This document shows, one piece after another, positions 1 through 10,100 of a DNA stretch of 64,000 nt. The stretch is from contig JAABSA010000001.1 of the NCBI GenBank assembly GCA_011390635.1, positions 16,623 through 80,622 on the forward strand, written 5' to 3'. The position numbers and the translations under genes are program-made. The notes under the pieces were generated by a model that was not told the DNA's origin, ran no database searches, and was given only the letters and a program-made list of their open reading frames with translations. The first letter of the stretch is position 1; each line of letters starts with the position of its first letter. Source of the stretch: Desulfotignum sp. (GTDB lineage: Bacteria > Desulfobacterota > Desulfobacteria > Desulfobacterales > Desulfobacteraceae).

Positions 1-1
1 T

Positions 2-1864
2 GATGAAATCAATTCTTTTGTCTCCTTTGTCAAAGATGCGTCAGAAGGCGGATCTTCAAGGGAGATGGCATTTGTGCTGGTGGGGGAGCCGGGAAACGGC
101 AAAACCTTTTTCGTGGAATATCTGTGTGACCGGTACCGGGAGTTTTTGTCTGTTCCTGAAAACAAAAAGTATACCTTCCGGTTCATCAACCTGGACAAAC
201 TGGGGGGATATGGACAGATTCGGTTTATTGAATCCCAGACCTATGAAGACCCCATGATTCTTGCCATGAGCATTGAGGCATCCAAAGACCAGTCCATGGA
301 GTATCTGGCAAAAAAATATAAATTCACAGATCAGCAGATTGAAAATATTTATGCGAAATACCGGCCCCTGGGGGCCTGTTCCGCCTATATCTGGAACCAG
401 ATAAGAGAATATTGTGACAATGACATCAACAAGATGCTTTCTTTTATTGAAATAACACCGGTTCCGCTCATCGAAAGCCTGGGAACCATTACCGGCAAAT
501 ATCCGGCAAAGGACAAGATCACCTCCTCTGCTGTGGATCTCATGGGTGAAGAATCCATCCAGCGGCTGCTGCACATAACCGATACAAACAATCCTTACCG
601 GTTTGATCTGCGGCGGGGAGCCCTGGCCCGGGTGGCAGGCGGGGGCATCCATTTTTCCGATGAAATTTATAAAAATAAAAAAGATCTGGTGCAGGTCTAT
701 CTGGGGGTCATTCAGAACAGAATGATAGAGCTGGACGGGTTCAAATGGCCCATAGACACCCTTATTATCGCCACCAGCAACAATTCGGAATTTGACACAT
801 TTTTGTCCGAAAGAGAAGAGGCCCCCATTGTTGACCGTTGCCGCATCTGTTATGTGGCCCATAACACAGACTACAAGATCCAGAAAACCCTGACGGAATA
901 TGCCATCGGCAAAGATATCAAACGGTCTTTAGCCCATGAAATACTGCACCAGGACCCCAACCTCAATTATGCGGCTTCTGTTGCCGTTGTATTAACCCGC
1001 CTGCCCAGGTCTGAAAAACTGACACCGGTTGAGACCATGAAACTGGCAGCCGGGGAAGTTGCTGGAGAAAAAAGCCTCAAAACCCTGGCTGAACTCATTG
1101 ATACCTTAAATCAGGATACGGATATCACAAAGCGGTTCGGCCAGAAAGGCCTGGGCCAGCGGAACCTGGGAAGGGCGGTCCAGCTTTTGCTGGAATCTTC
1201 TGAGACCAATGAAGGCAAGTGCATGTTTGCGTTGGATATTTTTAAATCCCTGGAGCGGACGGTCCTGGATTATGTTCATGAACCGGCAGACCGGGCCAAA
1301 TACATGGAAGATTTGAAAATTGCCAAAGGCCTTTACCGGGAACGCATCATGACCGAGATGTTCAATGCCTATATGGATGAACCCCTTGCCATTAAAAAAG
1401 ATGTTCTCAATTATGTGAACATGATCATCGGTGTGGATGCGGAACACCTGGGGCCGGATATGATGTGGAAATACAAGGATCCCCAGACCGGTGAATTAAA
1501 AGCCGTAAAAATAGATGAACGCTATATCAAGAACGTGGAAGAACGGTTGGGTTTGAAAACAGAAGAGCAGCGGGCATCTTTTAGAAATTCCATTCGCAAG
1601 ATCTACGGCCAGAAACTGTCGGTGGATCCCAATTATGATTTCATGGACAACCTGGAACTGGTCAAGGCCATCACCGATGTAAGGCTTAAATCAGATATCG
1701 CCGGTGCCGGGTCATTGATCGGGGCACTGGCCAACCGGACCAATGAAGAAAACCAGAAACTCTATGACCGCATGACCATCACCATGAATGACAAACTCGG
1801 GTATTGCAGAACCTGTGCACAGAAAACCATCGAATACTTCTGCAGCCAGGAGGATGACAACTAA
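2..1864 (+). CDS. prkA: PrkA-type AAA+ serine protein kinase, 5' end cut by window
   Basis: The reading frame is open from base 2, so the N-terminus lies outside the window; 620 residues are visible and the internal ATG at 65 is not the start. Visible residues 28-35 form a Walker A motif (GEPGNGKT). A Walker B-like stretch (GGGIHFSDE) and a sensor-like segment (LIIATSNNSEF) follow in the order seen in PrkA proteins, then the helical C-terminal PrkA region. Members of this family (Bacillus PrkA, Escherichia YeaG) are cytoplasmic AAA+ proteins tied to sporulation or to stress and nitrogen starvation; kinase activity has been reported but is not settled. It opens an operon with yhbH, spoVR and a second PrkA-like gene, the usual family partners. 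Perhaps 70-80 residues are missing, judged from the usual position of Walker A. Confidence 0.9.
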   Translation, partial: DEINSFVSFVKDASEGGSSREMAFVLVGEPGNGKTFFVEYLCDRYREFLSVPENKKYTFRFINLDKLGGYGQIRFIESQTYEDPMILAMSIEASKDQSMEYLAKKYKFTDQQIENIYAKYRPLGACSAYIWNQIREYCDNDINKMLSFIEITPVPLIESLGTITGKYPAKDKITSSAVDLMGEESIQRLLHITDTNNPYRFDLRRGALARVAGGGIHFSDEIYKNKKDLVQVYLGVIQNRMIELDGFKWPIDTLIIATSNNSEFDTFLSEREEAPIVDRCRICYVAHNTDYKIQKTLTEYAIGKDIKRSLAHEILHQDPNLNYAASVAVVLTRLPRSEKLTPVETMKLAAGEVAGEKSLKTLAELIDTLNQDTDITKRFGQKGLGQRNLGRAVQLLLESSETNEGKCMFALDIFKSLERTVLDYVHEPADRAKYMEDLKIAKGLYRERIMTEMFNAYMDEPLAIKKDVLNYVNMIIGVDAEHLGPDMMWKYKDPQTGELKAVKIDERYIKNVEERLGLKTEEQRASFRNSIRKIYGQKLSVDPNYDFMDNLELVKAITDVRLKSDIAGAGSLIGALANRTNEENQKLYDRMTITMNDKLGYCRTCAQKTIEYFCSQEDDN

Positions 1865-1880
1865 AAAAGGGGGCTGCTCA

Positions 1881-3053
1881 ATGATAACCCTTGATGAACT
1901 CCTTGAAAAAGACAAAAAAAGAGAACAGGACGGATTCAAACGCAAGATCCGTATCGGCCGGATTGTAAAGCCCGGATCAAAAGGCAAAGAAAAGATCATT
2001 GTGGTTCCCACCACAGTGGAAGAAAAATTTGTGCATGATGATATTATCGAAGACCAGGAACAGGGGGAGGCAGAACCTACCGGTGGTACCGGTGACGGCC
2101 AGGAAGGTGATGTCATCGGTGAACAGCCCATACGGCCAGAAGATGGTGAAGGGGAAGGCGAAGGCGACGGAGAGGGTCCGGGTGAAGGCAAGGGGGGCGA
2201 ACATGAGATTGAAGCCAATGCCTATGAACTGGGAAAAGTGCTGTCCCAGGATTTTGAACTGCCCAATTTAAAGGATAAGGGAAAGAAAAAAGTGCTGGCC
2301 AGGTATGTTTATGATCTTACTGATAAAAACAAAGGGGTCGGGCAGGTCCTGGACAAGAAAGCCACCTTGAAGAAAATAGTGGAAACCAATATCTCTTTGG
2401 GCAATATCCCGGATGTTTCTACCATCGATACCACCCGTTTCATCGTTTCACCCCGGGATCTGATTTACCGTATCCTTTCCCGGGAAAAAGAATATGAGTC
2501 CCAGGCCCTGGTCTTTTTTTTGCGTGATTATTCCGGCTCCATGGGGGGGAAGGTGACCCAGACAGTGGTCTCCCAGCATGTGATGCTCTATTCCTGGCTG
2601 GTGTATCAGTATGAAAAACAGGTGGAAACCAGGTTTATTCTTCATGATACTGAAGCCAGGGAGGTTTCTGATTTTCATAAATACTATTCCTATAAAGTGG
2701 CCGGAGGCACCAAGGTCTTTACCGCTTTTAAACTGGTGAATGATATCGTGGAAAAAGAAAGCCTGGCCCGGGATTATAATATCTATGTATTCCATGGCAC
2801 CGACGGGGATGACTGGGACAAGGACGGAAAACAGACCCTGGCAGAAATTGAAAAAATGCTGACCTATACAGCCAGAATCGGAATCACCATTGTGGCGCAT
2901 TCCTATGTGGGATCCAAACAGACGGAAGTGGAAAAATATATACAATCATCGGGCATATTAACCAAACACAACCATCTTATCAAGCTGGATGTCATGGCTG
3001 AAAATGTGGATGATACCCGGATCATCCAGGGAATAAAGACCCTGATTTCCTAA
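1881..3053 (+). CDS. yhbH: YhbH/YeaH family protein (DUF444), von Willebrand A-like
   Basis: The product has 390 residues. The start at 1881 follows a purine-rich AAAAAGGGGG ribosome site; an earlier in-frame ATG at 1788 lies inside prkA and has no such site. Residues about 85-106 are a Gly/Glu-rich low-complexity linker, common in this family. The C-terminal half looks like a von Willebrand A domain with a metal-ion-dependent adhesion motif DYSGS at residues 216-220. DUF444 proteins occur almost always with PrkA and SpoVR (yeaG-yeaH in Escherichia, prkA-yhbH-spoVR in Bacillus). AAA+ ATPase plus VWA protein is a recurrent chaperone-like pairing (MoxR/VWA), so it may act as the adaptor of the PrkA ATPase; that role is inference. 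It lies 16 bp after prkA. Confidence 0.92.
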   Translation: MITLDELLEKDKKREQDGFKRKIRIGRIVKPGSKGKEKIIVVPTTVEEKFVHDDIIEDQEQGEAEPTGGTGDGQEGDVIGEQPIRPEDGEGEGEGDGEGPGEGKGGEHEIEANAYELGKVLSQDFELPNLKDKGKKKVLARYVYDLTDKNKGVGQVLDKKATLKKIVETNISLGNIPDVSTIDTTRFIVSPRDLIYRILSREKEYESQALVFFLRDYSGSMGGKVTQTVVSQHVMLYSWLVYQYEKQVETRFILHDTEAREVSDFHKYYSYKVAGGTKVFTAFKLVNDIVEKESLARDYNIYVFHGTDGDDWDKDGKQTLAEIEKMLTYTARIGITIVAHSYVGSKQTEVEKYIQSSGILTKHNHLIKLDVMAENVDDTRIIQGIKTLIS

Positions 3054-3091
3054 AAAAAGGTTGTGCCTGTCGGCCGGAAAGTGAGCTGCAT

Positions 3092-4735
3092 ATGGAACTG
3101 GTCAATCAACATGTCAAAGGGATTATGGAAGAATGCAAAATTCGGGCCCGTGATGCCGGGTTGCGGTTTGATGATGAAACCCTTGAATATATTGTAACCA
3201 ACCGGGATCTGATAGAATTATCACCCAAGGTCATGATTCCCACACTCTATGATTACTGGGTCCATGATGTGCGCGTTTTGTCCGGTAAAGGCATGTATGA
3301 GGCATATCCCTCCAATCCCTTTGAAACCGTTATCAACACCCGGCCTGCCATTTCCTATTATAATGACAATAATCCGGACTGGCTCAATGTGATGATTTTT
3401 TACCATGTGCTGGGCCACATTGATTTTTTTCAGAACAACCTGTTCTACAAAAACACCTGGGATATTGACCTTGCCGGACAGGCCCTGGCAGACAAGCGCA
3501 TGATTGCAAGACTTCGGAGTGAAAAAGGCAGATGGCTGGATTATGTGATTGAATTTGCCAGAGGAATGGACAATCTGGTGGGATTTCACAAAGATCTCAA
3601 CCGTACTGTCTCAGATGGCGGCAGAAAAAAACTCTCCAGAACCGATTTTTATTTTGATGTGTTTTTACAAAAGATTAGATCCGTACCCCAGCATCAATAT
3701 GTAAAGGAAATATCCCGGTACAACCAATGCCAAAAAGACAATGGGGATTTTTTTACAAAGGTGACAGGCAAATATCCGGAATTTGATGAGCTTTACCGCA
3801 AGGAAATAGAGGCGAAAACACCCCCCCAAATGGATATCATGGAGTATATTATTCGGTATTCCCCTTTTTTACGCAGGGAAGAAAATGAATGGATGAAGTC
3901 TGTGATCCATATCGTCAGGAGTACTTCTTTGTATTTTCAGCCCCAGATGCGTACCAAAACCATGAACGAGGGGTGGGCATCCTACTGGCATGAAAAGCTG
4001 TTCATGGCAGATGACAGAATCAGCGGGCATGAAGCAGACTATGCAAAAGTCAATGCATCTGTGACTGCCATGCCCAGGGTGGGCCTGAACCCCTATGCTC
4101 TGGGCATGCGGTTGTTAGAACATATCCAGGAAATGGAAGACAAGGGAAAATATTCTTTTGAATATTATCTTCTCAATGACGCAGTGCAAAAAAAATCATA
4201 TAATCAGCACAAAAACACAGGACAATCTTTTATTTTCACGGTACGGGAAAACATGAATGATTTCACGTTCATTAATAGCTTTCTGGACCAGGAATTTGTG
4301 GACAGACACAACTTATTTGTTGCCGGCAAGCGCATCAACAGCCAGAACATGACCTGGCAGTATTATATCAAGTCCAAAAAAGTGCAGGATTATAAACAGA
4401 TGGTCATCAATACCCTGTATCATCCCCCTGACATCCGCATTGATGGAGAAAAAACCAAAGACGGGGTCCTGTACCTGGACCATCGTTTTGAAAACAAACC
4501 CTTGAAACAGGATTTTATAGAAAATACCATGATCGGTATTGAATTTTTATGGGGAGGACCGGTGCATCTGGAAACCAGTGAGCCCACGAATAAGGCAAAT
4601 ATTGATCCCAGGTATACCAATTTCTGGGATCCTTCTGCACCAGGTGCTTCTCCTGAAGCCGCAATTTCTCCCATTGAATGGAAACGGGTGCGGTATGTGA
4701 TCAAGGACCGTAAACTGCACAAGCAGGAGTTATAA
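3092..4735 (+). CDS. spoVR: SpoVR family protein
   Basis: The product has 547 residues, near the usual size for SpoVR/YcgB proteins, and the sequence matches the family throughout: an N-terminal segment with YDYWVHDVR, a central histidine-rich patch (FYHVLGHIDFF), and a conserved TMNEGWASYWHEKL motif near residue 290. The His/Glu residues of that motif look like metal ligands, but no biochemical activity is established for the family. In Bacillus, SpoVR is needed for the spore cortex; in non-sporulating bacteria it travels with PrkA and YhbH and responds to starvation. Nothing else here suggests sporulation, so a stress role is more likely. It sits 38 bp after yhbH and 6 bp before the next gene, clearly in one operon. 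Confidence 0.93.
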   Translation: MELVNQHVKGIMEECKIRARDAGLRFDDETLEYIVTNRDLIELSPKVMIPTLYDYWVHDVRVLSGKGMYEAYPSNPFETVINTRPAISYYNDNNPDWLNVMIFYHVLGHIDFFQNNLFYKNTWDIDLAGQALADKRMIARLRSEKGRWLDYVIEFARGMDNLVGFHKDLNRTVSDGGRKKLSRTDFYFDVFLQKIRSVPQHQYVKEISRYNQCQKDNGDFFTKVTGKYPEFDELYRKEIEAKTPPQMDIMEYIIRYSPFLRREENEWMKSVIHIVRSTSLYFQPQMRTKTMNEGWASYWHEKLFMADDRISGHEADYAKVNASVTAMPRVGLNPYALGMRLLEHIQEMEDKGKYSFEYYLLNDAVQKKSYNQHKNTGQSFIFTVRENMNDFTFINSFLDQEFVDRHNLFVAGKRINSQNMTWQYYIKSKKVQDYKQMVINTLYHPPDIRIDGEKTKDGVLYLDHRFENKPLKQDFIENTMIGIEFLWGGPVHLETSEPTNKANIDPRYTNFWDPSAPGASPEAAISPIEWKRVRYVIKDRKLHKQEL

Positions 4736-4741
4736 TCTATT

Positions 4742-7051
4742 ATGGAAGACAACGCAGTCTCAACAGAGTCTGTTGACCAGGCCCTGGAATTGCTGGACAA
4801 AAATATTCAGGATTATCAGCGGCTTCAGCCTGTTTCTTTTGAAGTGTTTTTGAATATTTTAAATGAAAGACCCTCCCATATTTTACGAAACATCTTCCAG
4901 TCGTTTCATGATATGGTGAAAGCCCATGTGGAAGAATACAAAGACCCCTTGACCGGCGATCGTGACAATCTTGCGTTTACCCATTATGACTGTACCAGGC
5001 TTTTTGTGGAAGGCTCTGACAATCCGTATTTTCCCGACATGCTTTTTGCCAACCGGTTTATGAAACAGATGGAATACCTGCGCCACGGCGCCCAGCAGAA
5101 CCGAATTTATATATTTTATGGCCCACATGGCTGCGGTAAAAGCACCTTTTTAAACAACCTTCTCAAAAAATTTGAAAGCTATGCCAATACCAAAGAAGGT
5201 CTCAGATATGAGATTGTCTGGCGGTTGCATATCAAAAAACTGCATGACAAAGACCATTCTCTTCCCTTGTCTGCTTTTGAACGGTTGATGCAGTATGTTG
5301 AAAAAGAAAATGATGCCGCATCGGGCAATAAGGCTGAAGAACTTTTTTTGCCGATCCATGAGGGTGATTATATTGAAGTGCCCTGTCTGGCCCATGATAA
5401 TCCGTTTCTGGTGATCCCCAAAGAACAGCGCCGGGGGGTATTGGATGAATTGATAAAAAATGATGAATTCAAATGGCGGCTGTTCACGGAAAAAGAATAT
5501 GAATGGGTGTTTTCCGAAGAGACATGTACGGTGTGTTCTTCCATATACAACGCACTTCTGGAGCGGCTGCAGGATCCCAAAGAAGTATTCAGGATGCTCT
5601 ATGCCAGGCCCTATTACGTCAACCGCAGGATCGGTAATGGTATTTCCGTGTTCAATCCCGGAGACAAACCTGTCAAGCAGAATATTATTTCCAACCAGAT
5701 GCTGCAGAACAGGATCAACACGCTGTTCCAGGATTCCAACCTTATCCAGTACACCTATTCCAATTTTGCCAAAATCAATAACGGCATTTATGCCCTCATG
5801 GATATCAAATCCCATAATATCGAGCGCCTGGTGGAGCTGCACAATATTATTTCTGAAGGGATTCATAAAGTGGAAAATATGGAGGAACGGGTGGATTCCC
5901 TTTTCTTTGCGCTGATGAATCCCGAAGACAAAAAAAATATCAGGGATTTTCCGTCGTTTGAGGACCGGATCAGATACATCGATATTCCTTATGTACTGGA
6001 TTGGAAGACAGAAGTGAAGATCTATCTGGACATATTCGGACGTCACATAGAAGGCAGTTTTCTGCCCATGGTGCTGGACAATTTTGCCAGGACCATCGTA
6101 TGCACCCGCAGCAATAAAAAATCGGTTGCCCTTGAAGAATGGATTCAAAAGCCCGATAAATACAAAAACTTTTGTGATGACAAACTCATGCTGTTGAAAA
6201 TGGAGATATTTTCCGGTAATATGCCCAAATGGCTGGATGACGAAGATCTTCGGCGCCTTGACCAGAAAATGCTGTCAAAAATTATTGCTGAATCGGAAAT
6301 GTATGGCAAAGAAGGGCTGTCAGGCAGAGATGCCATTAAAATTTTTGATGAGTTTTATTCGAAATATGCCAAAGAAGACCGGCTGATCAATATGCCGGAT
6401 CTGTGTACTTTTTTTAAAAAACTGGACAGCCAGCCAAGAAAACTGCTTCCTGAAGGCTTTTTGTCCAGTCTTTTGCGCATGTATGATTACAGTGTGCTAC
6501 AGCAGGTAAAAGAAGCATTGTACTATTATAACGAAGACCAGATTGCCAGGGATATTAAAAACTATATTTCTGCGGTGACCAATGAACTCAATTCCGTGGT
6601 AAACTGCATTTTCACCAAAGAAGAACTGTTTGTGACCGAAGCCTTTCTTGAAAGTATTGAAAACAGGCTGATATCGGAAAACCTGGACAAAAAAAGACGT
6701 GAACAAATCCGGCACGATGTGCTCAAGGAATATACCACCCGGACTCTGACCCATGAAATCATGATCCAGGGCAAAAATATTGTTGATACCCGTCTGTTTG
6801 AATCCCTGTATGAAAGATATGTTCACAATCTCAAAAAACGGGTGCTTGAACCGTTTATTGACAATGAAAACTTTCGAAACGCCATCAAGGATTTTGATAC
6901 CGAAAAGTTCAGAACCCATGACAAACGCATCAAAAAAGATGTGAAATTTCTTATTGACAACCTGACCGCCAAGTTCGGCTATACCAGCCAGGGGGCCAAT
7001 GAGGTCTGTATTTATGTGATTGATAACGATCTGGCCAATAAATTTAAATAA
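4742..7051 (+). CDS. Second PrkA-like AAA+ protein, divergent paralogue
   Basis: The product has 769 residues. A Walker A motif (GPHGCGKST) is at residues 127-135. Further on, the segment NNGIYALMDIK followed by SEGIHKVENMEERV matches the region where PrkA proteins carry Walker B and the following helix, and ALMNPED sits where the sensor-1 Asn is expected. A TCTVC pair near residue 262 recalls the cysteine pair of PrkA proteins. The C-terminal 300 residues are helical and charged, as in the PrkA C-terminal domain. It is clearly longer than, and distant from, the first prkA of the same operon, so this is an old duplication rather than a recent copy. A separate target, or a hetero-oligomer with the first PrkA, is inference. 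The ATG lies 6 bp after the spoVR stop. Confidence 0.8.
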   Translation: MEDNAVSTESVDQALELLDKNIQDYQRLQPVSFEVFLNILNERPSHILRNIFQSFHDMVKAHVEEYKDPLTGDRDNLAFTHYDCTRLFVEGSDNPYFPDMLFANRFMKQMEYLRHGAQQNRIYIFYGPHGCGKSTFLNNLLKKFESYANTKEGLRYEIVWRLHIKKLHDKDHSLPLSAFERLMQYVEKENDAASGNKAEELFLPIHEGDYIEVPCLAHDNPFLVIPKEQRRGVLDELIKNDEFKWRLFTEKEYEWVFSEETCTVCSSIYNALLERLQDPKEVFRMLYARPYYVNRRIGNGISVFNPGDKPVKQNIISNQMLQNRINTLFQDSNLIQYTYSNFAKINNGIYALMDIKSHNIERLVELHNIISEGIHKVENMEERVDSLFFALMNPEDKKNIRDFPSFEDRIRYIDIPYVLDWKTEVKIYLDIFGRHIEGSFLPMVLDNFARTIVCTRSNKKSVALEEWIQKPDKYKNFCDDKLMLLKMEIFSGNMPKWLDDEDLRRLDQKMLSKIIAESEMYGKEGLSGRDAIKIFDEFYSKYAKEDRLINMPDLCTFFKKLDSQPRKLLPEGFLSSLLRMYDYSVLQQVKEALYYYNEDQIARDIKNYISAVTNELNSVVNCIFTKEELFVTEAFLESIENRLISENLDKKRREQIRHDVLKEYTTRTLTHEIMIQGKNIVDTRLFESLYERYVHNLKKRVLEPFIDNENFRNAIKDFDTEKFRTHDKRIKKDVKFLIDNLTAKFGYTSQGANEVCIYVIDNDLANKFK

Positions 7052-7100
7052 ATTCCACCATGATTTAGGGCTTGATTCTTTGACCGGCTTCCATTACATG

Positions 7101-7127
7101 AAGGCCAGTATTTTATATTGGCCTTTT
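7101..7127 (+). terminator. Hairpin after the prkA-spoVR operon
   Basis: The arms AAGGCCA (7101-7107) and TGGCCTT (7119-7125) pair perfectly around an AT-rich loop that can add a TAT/ATA extension. Only four T bases in total follow GGCC, so the U-tract is short. It lies 50 bp after the last PrkA-like stop codon and 20 bp before mfd, and probably separates the two transcription units. Confidence 0.55.
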
Positions 7128-7146
7128 ACCCTATACGATTATCCAT

Positions 7147-10100
7147 ATGCCTTTGTCCATGATATCTTCCATTATCGACCATATGCAGTCCCATGAAAAC
7201 GCCCTGGTGCTCACCCCGCAGACAGGTTCCCATAAAGCCTATCTGACCGCACGGTTGTTCAACCAGGCACCCTGTGACATGGTGGCGGTTCTGCCGGATC
7301 AGAAAAGTGCTGCAAAATTCATGGATGATCTGTTGTTTTTCCTGCCGGATCACAAAGACGCGGTCTTTTTTTTTCCGGGCTACCATATTCAGCCTTTTAC
7401 CTCTTTGTCCTATCACAGGCAGACATCCACCCGGCGTTTAGGTGTCTTGTCCCGTCTGGTGGCTCAAAGATCATCGCCATATCTGGTAGTTACCTATATT
7501 GACACACTGCTCCAGAAACTGGTTCCCAAAAAGGTCCTTCTGGCCAGTTCAGAACTGGTCATGGCCAATGAAGAAATTGACAGAAATGCCTTGGTCACAG
7601 CCCTTGAAGCCGGTGGGTACGCCCAATCCTCTTTGGTGGAAGATCCCGGGGAATATGCGGTGCGGGGTGATATTCTGGATGTGTTTGTGCCGGGTGATAA
7701 ACGGCCGGTGCGCATGGAATTTTTCGGGGATCTGGTGGAATCCATCCGCAGTTTTTCGCCCTATACCCAGCGGGGCATCCAGCAATTGTCTGAACTGGTC
7801 ATTGTGCCGGCCACAGAAGCGGTTGTGCCTGAACATAGCCTCCCCCATATTCTGGCACGATTGCGTGCCGCAGGAAAGCGTGCCGGTCTGGATGCTGCAA
7901 AAATCGGGGAATATGTCACACAAACCCGGCATGCAGGCCGTTTTCCCGGCATTGAAAGCATGCTGTCCATTGTATACGACCGTCTGGATTCTTTTTTTTC
8001 CTACCTGTCAGAAAAAACCCTTGTCCTGTGGGATTCGCAGGATCTTCTGGCCGCTGAGGCCAAAGCCTTTGAAAACAAGGCCCGCAGCAATTACCAGGCA
8101 GTGGCATCTGAAAAAAGACTGTGTGTTCCACCCGAAGATATTTATCTGTCATTTGACCAGGTCGCAGCAGAACTGCAAGACAGAAAACATCTTGTTTTCA
8201 CGGAACTGGCAGTGGAACCAGAACAACATTATGCACAGGTGTTTCATTTTTTTCCTGAAACCATTGACAGTCCGGGCAGCCGGATGGTTGAAAAAAATAC
8301 TGCTGAAACGCCGTTAAAACCTTTGGTGCAATGGATGCAGCAGCACTTGAACCGGGGTGCAAAAATTGTCTGTGTGGTGCACCAGAAATCCCAGGCCCAG
8401 CGCCTTGTATCCCTGATGTCCCCCTATGGCCTGCACCTGGCTCAGGTGGCGGATTTCAACAGGGCATTACAACAGGATGGCGGCATATATTATGTGCTGG
8501 CAGATCTGTCACAGGGCTTTGTAGTAAAAGACAGGAACCTGGTTCTTATCACCGAAGATGAAATTTTTGGTAAAAAGCGTATCCGCAGGATAAATCGGCC
8601 TTCACGGAACGTGAAAACACAAATGATTGCCCCGGAGGAGCTCAAAAAAAAAGATATTGTTGTGCACATGGAGCATGGGGTAGGGCGGTATGAAGGGCTG
8701 CATAATCTGGATATCAACGGCATATCCCAGGATTTCATTCTGATTGTTTACCAGGATGAGGACAAACTGTACCTGCCGGTGGACCGTATAGAAATGATCG
8801 GCAAATATATCGGTGTTGACGGATATACACCGGTTCTGGATAAAATCGGTTCCAAAGCATGGATCAAATCCAAGGCAAAAGCAAAAGAAGAAGTGGAAAA
8901 AATGGCGGCAGATCTGCTGGATCTGTATGCCAAAAGAAAAATCAACAAGGGGTTTTCCTTCAGCCGTCCCGACAATTATTATAATGATTTTGAAACCACA
9001 TTCCCCTATGAAGAAACCCGGGACCAGCTCAAGGCCATTGATGATATCCACCTGGATATGGAATCGGACACACCAATGGACCGGCTGGTCTGCGGGGATG
9101 TGGGATATGGCAAAACAGAAGTGGCTGTACGGGCGGCTTTCAAAGCGGTCAATGATGGAAAGCAGGTAGCTGTTGTGGTGCCCACCACCATCCTTGCGGA
9201 ACAGCATCTTGCCACCTTCCAGGACCGTTTTGAAAAATATCCCGTACATATCGCCTGCCTGTCCCGTTTTCGAAACCGCAAAGAACAGGCAAAAATCATA
9301 AAGGACCTGTCACAAGGACGGCTGGACATTGTCATCGGGACCCACAGGCTGCTGCAAAAAGATGTGGATTTTAAATCCCTGGGGCTGCTGGTGATCGATG
9401 AGGAACAGCGGTTCGGAGTCAAACACAAGGAATTCCTTAAAAAGAAGCGCAGTACAGTGGATGTGCTGGCATTGAGTGCCACTCCCATTCCCCGGACCCT
9501 GCACATGTCCCTGACCGGCATGCGGGATATCAGTGTAATCAAAACTCCTCCGGCTGATCGCCAGCCCATTGTGTCCTATATTTCACCATATGAGGATGCT
9601 ATTGTAAAAGATGCCATTCAAAAGGAATTATCCAGGCAGGGCCAGGTGTTTTTTGTCCACAACAACATTAAAACAATTTTCAAGATAGCTGAAAATCTGA
9701 AAAAACTGGTGCCAGAAGCAACCATCGGGGTTGCCCACGGACGGTTGTCTGAAACCGAGCTGGAACGGGTCATGCGTGCATTTGTCAACAGGGAGATCAC
9801 ACTTCTGGTGTGCACCACCATCATTGAATCAGGCCTGGATATTCCTTCTGCCAACACCATGATCATCAACAAAGCCGAACGGTTCGGCCTTTCGCAGATC
9901 TACCAGCTTCGCGGCCGCATCGGACGAGGGGATCACCAGGCCTATGCCTATCTGTTTATTTCAGATGAATCCCTGATTTCCAAGGATGCAAAAAAACGGC
10001 TCTCCGCTCTGATGGAATACAAAGATCTGGGATCCGGATTTCAGATCGCCATGAAAGACCTTCAGATCCGGGGGGCCGGTACTGCTCTGGGTGCATCCCA

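Noticed and set aside
2130..2205. GA-rich repeat in yhbH as a possible DNA repeat element
   Set aside because: It encodes the Gly/Glu linker common in this protein family and does not occur elsewhere in the window.
7499..8317. 272-codon frame within mfd on the same strand
   Set aside because: Out-of-frame shadow rich in Trp, Cys and Pro with no motif; mfd covers the region without interruption.
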